A stretch of DNA of 64,000 nt, taken from the NCBI GenBank assembly GCA_030704615.1, contig CM060731.1, forward strand, positions 95,212,756 to 95,276,755, read 5' to 3'. Origin of the DNA: Takakia lepidozioides. Lineage: Eukaryota; Streptophyta; Takakiopsida; Takakiales; Takakiaceae. Of the stretch, positions 11,208 to 22,800 are shown in pieces. Both the position numbers and the translations under genes were made by a program. Every line of letters begins with the position of its first letter. The first letter of the stretch is position 1. The notes beneath the pieces were generated by a model. The model was given only the letters and a program-made list of their open reading frames with translations, ran no database searches and was not told the origin of the DNA.

Positions 11208-12982
11208 TCAACTAGACCTCCATGCCTGCCTCAAACTTAACTTCCCTCCGCTTCCGATTCGCTTTTCGTTCGTACCGTTTCCTAGCTTTGGCAATGTTGT
11301 ACTTTGCAAGCTCCAACAAACGCTCGCATTCTTCCAGCACCGTTTGTCGCGGCCCTTTGCCTTGAGGGCAGGGGGTCGGGACACATGAGGGGCTGCCCCT
11401 GTAGTGGGGGCATCGGCAGCGATAGGTATGGGGGGCTGAAGCACCCTTGAGTGCCCAAGACACTCAAGGAGGCGGAGGCGCTCACTAGGTGGAGCCCCGC
11501 ACACCGGGTTGCGGTGGGGGTGGCTCCACAAGGGGTGGTGGTAGCTTAGCGGGACTTAGTGGGGGTGGCATAGGACTCACCATGGGGGCGGAGACCTCGT
11601 GGTGGGAGTCGTGGGGAGCCTTGGGACTCATCACGGTCCATAGGGGCCGTGATGAGTGGGCCAAGACTCACCGCGACTCATCACCGGGAGTCGAGGGTTT
11701 TCGTGGTGGTTCGCCATAAAATGGCATGGCTGGTTATGAAACCCCCGCGGACAGCTACAGAAGTATATATATGGAGTAGTAACCCCGAGAACGGTGCAAG
11801 CCCGTTGGTGACCAAAAACTAGTGAGTAAGCGAAGGAGCCGGAAAGCGACCAAAGAGTGGGGAGCTGTTCCGGACTGCCATCTACCAAAGGGAATTCTCC
11901 TAGTCCCAAATAGGTGGAGGGTTTAGAGGGAAGCGAAGGGGGACCGTTATGTCCCGGTGAGCAGCCGAAGCTCCAAGTTGGCCCGGGCGGCCAGGTTAGG
12001 AGTCAGGCGCGCGCATCAAAGCGAGTAACTATGACTTGAAGGGGAGCTTACCGAAGTGAGGTGCGCGACACCGTTGCTGCTGCCGGTTCCTCACCGTCTT
12101 GGGTGGCCCAACTTGTCGGCACCAGAGGTGCTTTTCCATAGACCAATACAAAGGGGGAAACTCCCGTTGCGGAGTGTTTTGTGTTATTATAACAGAACTC
12201 TGCCGCATCCAAGTGCTCCACCCAGTCCGACTGGTCTGCCGACACATAAAGATCTGCTTCACCACGGAGTTCACTCTTTCCGTTTGGCCGTCCGTTGTAG
12301 GTCAGAAGGCCGTGCTCATCTTGAGCCTCATCCCCATTTTCTTCTAAAGTGCCCTCCATAATTTACTTGTAAACTTTGGATCGCGGTCTGAGACCATATC
12401 CTTCGGGAGTCCATGATGCTTGAAGACGTGGGCGAAGTAAAGTCGCCCCATCTCCTGCGCCGTTGCCGTCTCCTTGGTGGGGATGAAATGGCCCATTTTA
12501 CTGAACCTATCCACCACCACCATGATTGCATCGAATCCTTTTGACAACGGCATAGCAGTCATGAAATCCATCGAGACACTTTCCCAAGACCCCTTTGGAA
12601 TCGGCAAGGGTTGTAACAGCCCCGCTTGCTTTTTGTACTCGCTCCGGTTTTGTTGGCATGTGGTGCATGTCTTGACATACTCCTCTGCCTCCTCCCTCAG
12701 TTTGGGCTAGAAATACTCTTTCTTCATGAGTGCCGCGGTGCGCTTGGCTCCGTCGGGGCACGCAAGCGGGCCATCATGGCATTCTCTCAAGAGACTATCT
12801 CTGATCCCTCCCTTTGGCACATAGAGATGCTTTTGCTTGTACCGGAGCAGTCCATTGTGCAAGTGGAACTGCGATTTAACCCCCAACCTCAAGTCCTGCA
12901 TCACGGACTTTGCCATTTCATCCTTCCGGTAAGCCTTCCGGATCTTCCTTTGGAGCGCCGTCTCGCCCCTGTACACCAACAT
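11208..12982 (-). pseudogene. Chromovirus integrase, interrupted by solo LTR and frameshifts
   Basis: Minus strand from 12982: zinc-binding H-H-C-C part (ECHDGPLACPDG, then after a stop at about 12708, KTCTTCQQNR); catalytic core VSMDFMTAMP (first D), HGLPKDMVSDRDPKF (second D), then after a frameshift at about 12350, LDAAEFCYNNTKHSATG. The first core Asp, second Asp and the NN-T-H block are visible. The solo LTR breaks the frame at 12075; integrase text resumes at 11339-11208 (LAKYNIAKARKRYERKANRK). Integrase would insert the cDNA; here at least a stop, a frameshift and the LTR insertion disable it. Confidence 0.88.
11345..12070 (+). repeat. Solo LTR inserted antisense into integrase, with CCGTT target duplication
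   Basis: The plus strand reads TGTCGCGGCCC...GTGCGCGACA, the reverse complement of the LTR orientation of the enclosing element. It is flanked by identical CCGTT at 11340-11344 and 12071-12075. It is a full-length LTR (726 bp) with no internal region, as left by LTR-LTR recombination. TATA-like TATATATATGG is near 11764. It arrived after the enclosing chromovirus. Confidence 0.93.
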
Positions 12983-12985
12983 GAA

Positions 12986-13495
12986 CTACTGTTTTCTACT
13001 TAACGCATCGGCCACCACATTGCCCCATCCTGGTTTGTACTGGATATCCACGTCAAACACTGCCAAAGTGTCTTGCCACCTAAGTTGTTTTGGGGACAAC
13101 TTAGGCTGTGTGGCAAAATACTTCACCGTGACATTGTCCGTGAACACCTTCACCGGGTTGGAACCAACATAGTGGCGACAAAGCTCAAGGCAATGCACCA
13201 CCACCTTCATTTCTTTCTCGTGCGTAGGTCACCGTCGCTCCATTTCATTCAGTTTCTTACTTTTGTAAGCCAGTGGACGTCCATCTTGCATGAGCACACC
13301 CCCGATTGCGAAGTCCGACGCATCTGTATGAATCTCAAATGGACGGTCAAACTCTGGGATTTTCAAGACTGGAGCTTCCGCCATCCGCTGCTTCAACTCG
13401 GCAAAAGCTTGGCCACAAAAGGTATTCCATACCCATACCTTGGAATTACACAGAAGGTCTGACATCGGCCCCGCGATCTTGGCGAAATTTCTCAC
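12986..13495 (-). pseudogene. Chromovirus RNase H
   Basis: Two pieces: 13495-13229 with RPFEIHTDASDFAIGGVL (first catalytic Asp) and LAYKSKKLNEMERR; 13210-12986 with CLELCRHYVGSNPVKVFTDN (Glu region and Asp) and the QYKPGWGNVVADALSRK block that ends gypsy RNase H. One stop between the pieces (near 13228) breaks an otherwise collinear domain. Confidence 0.9.
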
Positions 13496-13519
13496 ATACT
13501 TTCAGTAATAGGAGGCGAG

Positions 13520-14989
13520 TCATAGGAAGGATCGCACTCCCGGGACCGAAGTCGGAGGTTCCCAGTCCAAGATTGCCCTCACCTTTCTGTCATCCATTTT
13601 GATCCCCTCCTGTGTAATCACATGCCCTAGGAACTCTACTTTTGTGACCCCGAATTCGCACTTTGAAGCTTTGGCATACAGCTTCCCTTCCCGCAATTTC
13701 TGGAACACCCTTTTGAGGTGCTCCAGGTGCTCTTCCTTCGTTTTCGAGTACACCAAGATATCGTCGATGTACACGATCACAAAGTCATCCAACCACTCCT
13801 GAAAGAGGCAGTTCATCAGGGTGCTAAAGGCTGCTGGCACGTTGGTAAGCCCAAAAGTCATCCCCAAAATTTGTATGAGCCATACCTTGTCGTGCATGCT
13901 GTCTTTTCCTCATCTCCTTCCGCTATCCGGATCTGGTGGTAACCCGAACGTAAATCGATAAGGCTGAAATACATTGCTTCTACCAACCGATCAAAGAGGT
14001 CGTCGATCCTTGGCAAAGGGTACCGGTTTTTTATAGTTACTTTATTCATAGCCCTGTAATCGACACACATCCGCAGCGTCCCATCCTTCTTATTTACGAA
14101 TAGTACTGGGGCTCCGTAAGGTGACTTACTTGGCCAAATGTACCCCTTTGCCACTAGATCCTTGAGCTGGACCTTCAACTCGACCAATTTTCTGTGGCTG
14201 AACCGGTAGGGCGCCTTGGCAGGCGGCTCCAATCCCGGTATCACCTCTATCTCGTGGTCAACTCTTCTTCGCGGTGGCAAGCCGCTTGGTAAATCCTCCG
14301 GCATCACATCCTGGTATTTCTCCAGGATCCCCTTGATCCAATCTAGGCTCGGCTCCCTATCGACTTCTTCTTCCACTTGTCTCACATAAAGCAAAAACTG
14401 GGGCTCGTGTGGCTCCTCCACGGCCCACTCCTTTGCTGTCAGCAGGTTTATTTGCCCTCCCACTCGGTTGGGCGTTTCCGACACCCGTAAAACTTTGCCA
14501 CCATTCCCACACGGTAGCGTGACTACTCTCTTGCGGCCATCTATGACCGCTCCAGATTTTCCTCAAAAATGTCATCCCCAAAATGAGATCCACTCCATCG
14601 ATCTCGCAAATGGTGAAGTTCTCACGTCCCTCCCAACTCCCCGGCTGAAGAGGAACATCGAATGCCAACCTCGTCGCCAGTTGTGGTTCTCGTTTGGCAG
14701 AACGCACTTCAATAGAGGCCCCCACATCACTTGTCAGGAGCCCCAGCTTCCGTGCCGTTGCCGGTGTCATGAAGGAGTGCGACGCTCCTGTGTCCACCAA
14801 CAACGACACGTTAGTTCCGGAAATTATCCCGCTCACGAACATTAACTGACTCCCTTTACATAAGGCTCCAGTCTCCTGATACAACTCACAAGAGTAGTTG
14901 CCTACCTTGCAAGTCTTGGCGACCACCGCCTCCACCAAGCGGCTGATGGAATCTTCGGACAGCTCCGTGGTCGCCCGAATCATGTTCAA
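13520..14989 (-). pseudogene. Chromovirus protease and reverse transcriptase
   Basis: Protease at 14989 to about 14500: LLVDTGASHSFM (the DTGA active site) and [12 protein letters not shown] at 14484-13520: [64 protein letters not shown], then after a frameshift at about 13880, FGLTNVPAAF and VYIDDILVYS (YIDD catalytic pair). Frames change between protease and RT (about 14480) and within RT. The protease follows gag in the same frame after a single UGA. Confidence 0.92.
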
Positions 14990-14992
14990 TTG

Positions 14993-16043
14993 TCAGGGTT
15001 TTGCGCACTTTTTGGCCATGTGCCCGGGCTCCCCGCAATTAAAGCACACTCCATTGAAGGTCGTTTTTTGTCCGCCATAAGTCGCCGCACCTGATTTTCC
15101 TTTCGGAGCACCGGGTGTCGCCTTAACATGTGAAGGCCCTCCCTTCGATTTCCATGTGCCATTGTTACCGCGTGGCCTATCCCACTTCTTTTCCGGTCGG
15201 AAAGAGTCACCCTCCCACCGGACCTTCTTGTGGTTCAGCTCCTTACGGCCTTGTCTTTTGCCCCTAGGGACATCCGAGAAGCATTCAACCCTTTCAATTG
15301 CCTCGTTCAAAGTCTTAGGTGGCTTCTCCTCCAACTTCCGCCTGGCCCACGGGGCCAGTCCCGCCACAAAGTTGAAGACCATTTCTGGTTCCACCATATC
15401 TGCGACTTCGAACAATAGCACATTGAAAGCCTGAACATATCCCCGAATGTCATCTGTTTGCTTCAAGCTCCTCATCTTGTCCCGGGCGAGCCAGGACGCG
15501 TTGAGGGGCACGAACTGTCTTTTCATAAGTTCCTTGAACCCACTCCAGCTCAAGGTTTCTGGGTTTGGCCCTTGGTCATGAAGGCGCTTTTGCCACCATT
15601 GTTGAGCATAGCCCCTCAAATAGGTGGGGGCCACTTCCAGCCGATCCTCGCACGCAACTTGGCCGCCAAGAGCCAGGTGTTGAGTGCCTTCTGATTTTGG
15701 ACGCCCTCGAAGGTGTCGGGTTCCTTAGGCTTTACCTTAAACTTTTCCTTAGTGGAAGTGGCATTAGCCGCCCTCATCACGTCTTTCAACGTCCCGCCAA
15801 ATTGCGCCAAGAACCCTTCCCAAAAGGCTGCTGGCATGGGAGGCATCTGTTGTCTGGCAGAGCCTCTGGGAAGTCCTTGGGCTCCGACTCCCCAAATTCC
15901 TCCCGTTCTTGAGTGACCTCGCTTCCAGAAGCATAAATCGCCTCTTCCATTTGCCGCTTCGGTGACATGTCGCCCCCATCGGGCTCACCAAGATCATCGT
16001 CTTTCGGGCCGTTCCGCTTTTGCTTTGTCTTGGCTGACCCCAT
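14993..16043 (-). pseudogene. Chromovirus gag with zinc knuckle
   Basis: ATG at 16043 starts an acidic/basic N-terminus (MGSAKTKQKRNGPKDD). A frame change near 15850-15790 leads to FWEGFLAQFGGTLKDVM and another near 15640 to the capsid text YAQQWWQKRLHDQ and FKELMKRQF; it ends with CFNCGEPGHMAKKC, a CCHC knuckle, and a UGA at 14993-14995. Gag packages the RNA and forms the particle. After the UGA the same frame continues into protease with CAA-TTG as the next two codons (see findings). Confidence 0.88.
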
Positions 16044-16071
16044 GGTGAGGCCGATCCGTACTGAACTCTAA

Positions 16072-16083
16072 GCTCTGATACCA
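16072..16083 (-). other. Primer binding site (initiator tRNA-Met type)
   Basis: The minus strand reads TGGTATCAGAGC two bases inside the 5' LTR, the classic complement of the 3' end of plant initiator tRNA-Met used by LTR retrotransposons. This fixes the orientation of the element. Confidence 0.95.
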
Positions 16084-16085
16084 AG

Positions 16086-16810
16086 TGTCACGCACCTCAC
16101 TTTGGTAAACTCCCCTTCACGTCATAGTTACTTGCTTTGATGCACGCGCCTAACTCCCAAACCGGCCGCCGGGCCAACTCGGAGCTTCGGCTGCTCGCTG
16201 GGGCATAACGGTCCCCCTCACACTCCCACTCGACCCTCGACCTATCGGGCTCAGTGGAAATTCCCTTAGGTAGATGGCAGTCCGGAACAGCTCCCCACAC
16301 CTTGGTCGCTTTCCGGCTCGCACGCTTACTCACTAGTTTTTGGTCACCAATGGGCTTGCACCGTTCTCGGGGTTACTACTCCCTATATACTTCTGTAGGT
16401 GTTTGCAGGGGGTTCCACAAGTAGCACGGTCCAAATCTGGTGCACCACCACTTAGACCCTCGATCGTCCCATTGGTGAGCCGTGGTGAGTCTTGGCCCAC
16501 CCACCACGGCCCCAATGGACCGTGGTGAGTCCCAAGACTCCCCACGACTCCCACCACAAGGCCTTAGCCTCATGGTGAGTCCTATGCCACTCCCACTACG
16601 ACTCCCTACGCTACCACCACCCCTCGTGGAGCCCCCACCACTGCCACCCGGTTTGCGGGGCTCCACCTAGTGAGCGCCACCGCCTCCTTGTGTGCCTTCG
16701 GCACTCAAGGGTGCTTCAGCCCCCTTTCCTATTTGCTGCCATTGCCCCTACCACAGGGGCAGCCCCTCTTGCCTCTCGACCCCCCGCCCTCAAGGCAAAG
16801 GGCCACGACA
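16086..16810 (-). repeat. 5' LTR of the chromovirus
   Basis: Minus strand begins TGTCGTGGCCC and ends GTGCGTGACA (short TG...CA-type ends TGTC/GACA). 725 bp. It is followed outside by GACCC, the second half of the target duplication. Sequence corresponds to 9166-9883 and to the solo LTR. Confidence 0.95.
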
Positions 16811-16815
16811 GACCC

Positions 16816-16899
16816 CCTGCCAAAAAACCCGTCACAGTGGGCCACGCCCCGTCGTTGGCTCTGGCGACCCTGCCCACACAAACCCCCAACAGGGGGCCA
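16816..16899. other. Probable continuation of the CACTA-like sequence after the chromovirus
   Basis: GC-rich text with GTCGTTGG...GGCGACCC and runs of C/G resembles 8660-9165 on the other side of the chromovirus. No terminal CACTA motif facing left is seen here. It ends against the LTR of a second gypsy family; the exact junction is unclear. Confidence 0.35.
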
Positions 16900-17520
16900 C
16901 TACAGCTTTGCATGTAACAAGCATCTACTGTTCATCTTTCCTCCTTCACCGTGCTCTCCATCCTTGCTCTCCGCCTGATCTCCTCTCATGCATGTCCAAG
17001 AAGCGCTCCCCGTGAAGTGATCCCTCCTTCGTTGCTGCTCTCCCTCATCTACATGCAAGCTGTTCTAACCACCTAACTAACTAACTGTCACCCCAAGAAG
17101 TAACACGTTTCCCCTGCAGATATCGTTCCCACACAGTCGTTCCCTACCAATGATAATTGTTCCATATGTACGATGTGACCGGTTGTGCCAAATTGTGTCG
17201 GGCTGTGACTGTGCCAAGCTGTGACTGGCTGTGTCGGACTGTGATTGGCTGTGTGAAACTGTGTGAAGCTGTGTCGGGTTGTGTCGTGCTGTGTCTGACT
17301 GTGCGAAGCTGTGTCGAGCTATGATAGACTGTGATGGGCTGTGACTGGCTGTGTGAGGCTGTGTAAGCCTGTCTACCCCCCCCCCCCCCCTCCTAAAGCC
17401 TGTGCATGTCACCCCTAAGGCCTTTGTTGGTCTAAGTCTACCATCCGTAAGTCTGCGCAAAAAGTAAGGGTACCCCACAGAACCCGTAAAAGCGTCTAAG
17501 TCCCAAACAGCCCTCTAACA
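16900..17520 (-). repeat. 3' LTR of second gypsy family (starts TGTTAGAGGG), right edge uncertain
   Basis: The minus strand begins TGTTAGAGGG at 17520, directly after a polypurine tract. It contains GGTTCTGTGGGGTACCCTTA, a run of G, the CACAG satellite, then GGGAACGATATCTGCAGG. The same order occurs at 46623 onward on the plus strand, which confirms an LTR shared by two elements. The end near 16900 is an estimate. Confidence 0.7.
17180..17375. repeat. Degenerate CACAG/CTGTG tandem repeat inside the LTR
   Basis: Runs of GGCTGTG, CTGTGTCGG and related 5-12-bp words (reverse complement CACAGCC, CCGACACAG). The same word set appears at 19755-19850 and 46745-47010, in or next to pieces of the same retrotransposon family. 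Confidence 0.9.
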
Positions 17521-17537
17521 TTACCCCTCCCCCTCTC
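17521..17537 (-). other. Polypurine tract before the 3' LTR
   Basis: Minus strand GAGAGGGGGAGGGGTAA sits immediately upstream of TGTTAGAGGG. It is the expected plus-strand primer site and places the 3' end of a minus-strand retrotransposon here. Confidence 0.85.
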
Positions 17538-17558
17538 AAAAAGCCGTGTCCTCATGGT

Positions 17559-17776
17559 TTACTGCTTAGGATCAGCAAACCTTTGTGAGCGAGCACCCTT
17601 CTGACAGTGAGAGTCTCTTGAAGGGCTCTGTGTGCGAGCTCGAGCCCTGTCACTGGCTGATGGAGGTGATTGAGCACCAAATGGAAATGTCTGACCCGCC
17701 TGTGGTTGATAACGAGGTAACCTCTCAGGCATAGGAGATCCCCGTCGTTTTCTCTTTCCCCCTTCATGCCACCTTA
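17559..17776 (-). pseudogene. C-terminal end of a retrotransposon ORF next to the polypurine tract
   Basis: Reads HEGGKRKRRGSPMPERLPRY, then QAGQTFPFGAQSPPSASD and ends RSQRFADPKQ followed by TAA at 17559-17561. It is basic and proline/serine-rich with no recognisable domain. Its place just before the PPT means it is the last coding piece of this element, possibly the tail of the long ORF now found in the opposite orientation at 19873-23913. It is cut at its 5' side by a CACTA remnant. Confidence 0.45.
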
Positions 17777-17919
17777 TGATGGCTGGGCGTCGTAATGATG
17801 TTGCAGCGAGGGATTGCGACGCCGGGACGTCGCAAAAAAACGCCATGGGCTCGGCGTCGCAGGGGCGTGGGCCGTGGGGGCGCGGCTGGCGTCGTAAACC
17901 CCCCCCATTTGCTGTAGTG
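17777..17919 (-). mobile_element. CACTA-like transposon remnant (one terminus)
   Basis: The minus strand begins CACTACAGCAAATGGGGG at 17919, followed by palindromic GCGACGCC/GGCGTCGC words, including TTGCGACGCCGGGACGTCGC near 17815. It is the same subterminal style as 8617-9165 and 25500-25995. Only one end is present, so this is a fragment. Confidence 0.6.
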
Positions 17920-18140
17920 TTCCACTTCCAGTACGAAACTCGCGTCTTAGCACATTGAGCTCATGGACATCCCCGGACCCCAAGTGGTACCTTATCATAC
18001 CTATTGAAACAATCAGAATCTCCCCTCAACAGTGAGTCAACCGAGGACATAGTATCAGTCTGGCCAATGACAGATCTTGAAAAGAGAAGAAATGAGCTGC
18101 CATACTACGTGGGCAAACCTCTATAATCCCTAACACATCA
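17920..18140. other. Unrecognised stretch between CACTA remnant and integrase
   Basis: Plus-strand frame 17990-18126 encodes ESTEDIVSVWPMTDLEKRRN and ends with TAA; I do not recognise it. No repeat or structural signal stands out. It joins abruptly to RNase H/integrase text at about 18141. Confidence 0.3.
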
Positions 18141-19750
18141 GGGTCTGATTTATCTGGTGAACAAGCCTTTGATAAGTGGCAGGATAGCAAGATGGTTAAT
18201 AATCTTGCATGAGGTTGAATTCGAAGTTGTTTACAAGCCTAGCCGTTTGCATCTTGTGGCAGATCACTTGTCACGCCTAACAACAGGAGAGGCCGCCACG
18301 GGAGTAGAAGACCAATTACCTGATGCGAGTTTATTTGCAGTGGAGATTCAAGGAAGTGCAGATGATTGGTTAGATTGGCAGTGGCCAATCAGATACTACC
18401 TTACTCATGGTCAGTGCTCACCTAGTTATGGAAAGGAGCAGAGGAAGAGAATAGCTATCAAGGCTTTACCTTACACTATGATAGGTGGTAGAATGTATAA
18501 GCTAGGACCTGATGGAGTTCTTAAACGATGCTTGTACCACCATGAAGTAAATAAAGTTTTGGAGGAAGTTCATAAGGGAGTGGCTGGAGGTCATTTTGGA
18601 GAAGAGACTACCAGTAGAAAGATACTACTTGCAGGTTACTGGTGGCCTACTTTGTTCAAGGATGTACACAAGTATTGCAAGAGTTGTGATGAGTGTCAGA
18701 GGCTAGGACCATTGCAGAGATATGGGAAGATGGCTTTGCATCCTACGATGCCTACTGAACCATTTCAGAAATGGGGACTAGACTTTGTTGGACCAATTAA
18801 TCCACCAGCCAGAAATACACAGAACAAGTATATAATCACAGCCACGGATTATACTACAAAGTGGGTGGAAGCTAAGGCACTGAGGGACAACACAGCTAAG
18901 TCCACAGCAAGATTCTTGTATGAGAACATACTCACAAGATTTGGCTGTCCCCTAGAATTTAACAGTGACCAGGGAAGTCACTTCATTAATGAGACCATAG
19001 AACTATTAACTAAAGAGTTCATGATTGTGCACATGAAGAGTACAACCTATTACCCACAGGGTAATGGGCAGGCAGAGGCCACCAACAAAATACTATGTAC
19101 TATCTTGGCTAAGATAGTCAATGCAAAGAGAACAGATTGGGATACAAAGCTGCTGACAGCTTTGTGGTCATACAAGACTTCATATAAAGTCACCACTAAG
19201 TATACACCATTCCAATTAGTTTATGGTATGGAAGCTTTACTTCCAGTGGAGTTTTTGTTACCTACCATGAGAACTAAATGGGGAAGGAGAATGGAATTGG
19301 AAGATTCAATTAAGGTCAGGAAACATGAATTATACCGTGTGGAAGAAGTATGTGCTGATGCAGCAGATAACATGACCAGAATTCAGATGAGGAGGAAAGA
19401 TCAATTTCATGAAGGTAAATTAAAGATTTTTAAGATGAGAGATTTGGTACTATGGTTGCAGAAGAAGGGAAAGATTAAAGCTTCTAAGCTTAAATCACCA
19501 TGGAAAGGACCTTATGTCATACAGAAGATGTATGATAACAACACAGCCATGTTACAAACCATTAACAAAGAGATGCTGGGAAGAATCAATGCCAATAAGT
19601 TGAAGGGATACAGTGGTATCCATGACAAACCATTGCGGCACGATTTGCATGTTGAAACACAGAAACAGTCACGGGCTGCACCGGTGATACCAACGGAGTA
19701 TGGAGCACTTGTCATTAAGCCGAGTATGTATGGCCAGGGCGGAAGGTACA
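18141..19750 (+). CDS. Gypsy RNase H C-terminus and integrase, 5'-truncated
   Basis: One uninterrupted frame. It begins mid RNase H (GLIYLVNKPLISGRIARWL, VYKPSRLHLVADHLSRL), then integrase: HKGVAGGHFGEETTSRKI and CKSCDECQR (H-H-C-C zinc site), WGLDFVGPINPPARN (first D), FNSDQGSHFINETI (second D), STTYYPQGNGQAEATNKIL (the Glu). The C-terminal GPY-like text follows: KLKSPWKGPYVIQ. The DDE triad is complete. The same frame continues past the domain through a CACAG satellite to a TAG at 19842. Style resembles Tat-like, non-chromodomain gypsy elements; no chromodomain is present. The start is a truncation, not a real initiation site. Confidence 0.92.
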
Positions 19751-19754
19751 GATG

Positions 19755-19850
19755 TTCACATAGCTATCACAGCCCATCACAACATCACACAGCCTATCAC
19801 AGCTCGTCACAGTCTGACACAGCCTATCACAGCCTAACATAGCCCACGCG
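19755..19850. repeat. CACAG satellite between integrase and the downstream ORF
   Basis: Words such as CATCACAGCC, GTCTGACACAGCC and CTATCACAGC in tandem. Same repeat type as in the LTRs at 17180-17375 and 46745-47010. It is translated in frame with the end of integrase. Confidence 0.85.
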
Positions 19851-19872
19851 GGTTGCACAGTCCATAGGGTTA

Positions 19873-22800
19873 GTGACAGGTGGATGCGGGTTAACGTCAG
19901 AAAAGTGGCCGGCGGGTGAAAGAACAGCTTGGAAGTCAAACTCGGAGAGTGTGCCACGCGGACTGGGGAAGACGGAGGCATGTCTAAAAACGAACACGTG
20001 GCCACTAGGCCGAAGCACACCGCGGTGCATATATTGCAAAAGTGAGTGTCATCATGTAAGAGGACAAACTGGGCCGTCAAAGTACCTAACCGGTACAGTA
20101 GCCAAAACTATTTGTGGGCCCATTAATGCATTCAGGGTAAAAGTAACGGAACCCTTCACGAGTACAGAAAAGGGGAACTTTTGCCACATATGCTGTCCTA
20201 GTGGACATTCCAGGTGGGAATGTCCACTGAGGGGGGTAAAATTAAGAAATTACGCAAGGAGGCAACAGCCAATCAGGAGCGAGAATTTCATGCAGGTGGT
20301 TCCCTCCAAGAAACAAGAAGAAGAAATTAGAAAAGTTATGAGCGGAAGAGTCGGGGTGACTCTGAATAACCAGTGTCTCGATGGGAGGGGCAATCATAGC
20401 TTTAGCTTTGTAGCTATGGCGGATATTACAGATTATACGCTCACTTTACTTCTTACGCAGTGGCGCAAGGACGGACGGGTTGAGAGTACATTCTCTCTCA
20501 CTCGATACTTGCAAGCCCCACAGGTTTACACGCACTTACCCGTTCCATTTTGTGCCAACCATACTTTTATGCTCTACGCCTTGCAAGCTTTCTTAGAGCT
20601 ATTTCAAACAAGGCCATCTTGTTTGTCTGGAATGAAGAGAATTCGGGGAATGGAGGATGTCAGGGTGAAGAGCACCACGATTCTGCAGAAGCAGACAATT
20701 GCTATACCTCAGGCAGTGCAGCTGTGGAAGGAGTTGCGATTGGAGGGACTGCTACGCAAAGAATGGTCCTTGCATCATAGGGCATTCATGATACAATTCA
20801 TTCAGAACTTTGAACCTCAGACGGGAGATACACAAGTGAGGGGAGTAGATATAGAGATTACTCCCCAATACTTGCAGCAATTGTTTGAATTGCCATCAGG
20901 CCGTGTAAATGTGGATGAGCACAGGGCAAGATTGCAGATAGATGATTTGTTCCAAGAAGGGAGTTTCTTTAAGACTCAGGGATACACTTGCACCAAGGCC
21001 GAGTACCCAGGGTTAAAAGAAGTTGGTCAAGTTCTGAACATTTTGTTTGCCATGAAACAGAACCAACAATACCTTAGCAGATCATTCACGGAAGAGATAC
21101 TGAAAGCCTTGAGGGGGGAAGATGTGGCTTGGGCGGACTTAATGTACAATGGTTTGGTGGAAGAGATGAAGCGGTTACAAGGCACTACTGCTAAGTCTCC
21201 AATCGTTGTGACTGGCCCAGTGATTGCGCAAATTATTCTTGATTCTTGCATACTTGATGCGCGAGAACGTAAGGAGATGGGAGTGTTTGAGGCAGCAACC
21301 ACTGCAATTGAGGAACAGGGCTCTTCACATGGTGAAGGTGGATTGGAAGGGCGGTACCAGTCCAAGAGACAAAAGAGGGACACGCCTATAGTGGCCGATC
21401 CACTAGCTTCAAGGGAACCGCGAAATGATGATGTTTCCATAGCTCTTGTGCAAGATGGGGAACAGCCGCACAAAGGGCTGTTATTACTGGAAGCACAACC
21501 TTTGGAGAGGGAAGAAGAAGTCACTTCGGTACCAAAGCCATCACAGCCAGTTGACTCGGTTGTCTCAGAGGTCCCTCAGTTAGTACATGTTGTTGCACCA
21601 GAGTCTGTTGAAGGAGAAGGGTTGGACATTCCCACTACAGAGCAGGTCGTGGCAGAAATTGAGAAGGGTGACCTTCTCTATGAAAACTCTGGCTTGGTCA
21701 GGGAACCAATGGTACCAGAGGTGCAGAGTTTGACCAAGGAAATCCCTGCTGTGCATGTGATACCCAAACCTGTGGCGAAGGTTCCAGAGGTAGAATGTCA
21801 GGGCACTGCAGCGCCTGTGGAGAATGAGGTCGTTTAGGAAGAAGATCTTGTGGGAACGTGGCCTGAATGGTTGGTGAAACATCACATTGTGGAGGATCAG
21901 GGAGAACAGCAGCAAGTTCACCATGAAGATCTACAGCAGGCCATGCTTATGAGTTCCATAAGCAGGACACTCAATTTGTTGGGCACTTATGTGAAATCCC
22001 ATGTTCCATCTACACAATTGGCAGCTTTGAGGGAGGAACTCAAGCAGGAGTTTGAGGCTAGAATTGCCACTGAGTGTGCAAATAAGGTAGATGTGGAGGC
22101 CAACCTCAAGTTACAGAAAGAGTTGGAGGACACCAAGGTTGCCTTGCAGCTAGCAAAGGGGAATCTGATTGAAGCAGGTTTGGAGCATGAGAAATTCCAT
22201 GCAGTGCATAAGCAACAGCTATACCAGTTGCAAATGACGCATGAGGATAAATTACAGGAGATAAAGGTGCTTCATATAGAGTTGGAAGCAGTTCATCAGA
22301 AAATGACCATTCAATGCGCCACGCTAACAACTGCTCTGCAGCAGACTGCAGCAGAAGTTAACAAACAAGCAGAGAGGTGTATGATAGTGGAGGCCGAGAC
22401 AGTGGAGCAAGGGAAACTCATTGTTGAGTTGACGGCTACTATCCGTGGCAATGAGGATACCTTCCAACAATACAGTCGGATGGAGGCTGAGAAAGAAAGG
22501 TACATCCTGGAGTTGCAGCAAACTCTCACGGGCCAGAAAAATGAACTTTCTGTGGCTAACAGGCTTGGAAAGAAGCCAATAATCTGCCTATGCGGCCCTG
22601 GTTGAACCTCATGCGAAGCGCATGGAGGCTTTACAACAGCAGTTAGATGTGTACAGACTTAAGGAGGAGCAGGCTCTCAGGGGTGCTACGCAAGACTTGG
22701 TGGATAATCGTCTTATGCAAGTATGGTTAACACAAGGGCCGGTGGAAGGGAAGGCACCACGCAAGCTCACCCAGGGGGAGATGAATGATCTTAGGTTGCA

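Larger units (their letters stand above)
9166..16810 (-). mobile_element. Complete Ty3/gypsy chromovirus with two LTRs and target duplication
   Basis: Transcribed on the minus strand. 5' LTR 16086-16810, PBS 16072-16083, gag, protease, RT, RNase H, integrase, C-terminal chromodomain (10791-11135), 3' LTR 9166-9883. The 5-bp target duplication GACCC is at 9161-9165 and 16811-16815. The internal region carries frameshifts, and an antisense solo LTR of the same family (11345-12070) splits integrase, so the element is inactive. LTRs are about 720 bp and closely similar, indicating moderate age. It is inserted in GCGACG-type CACTA sequence. Confidence 0.95.

Noticed and set aside
22106-22330. Antisense open frames inside the accessory ORF region
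   Set aside because: Shadows of the plus-strand coiled-coil coding; no domain or supporting signal.
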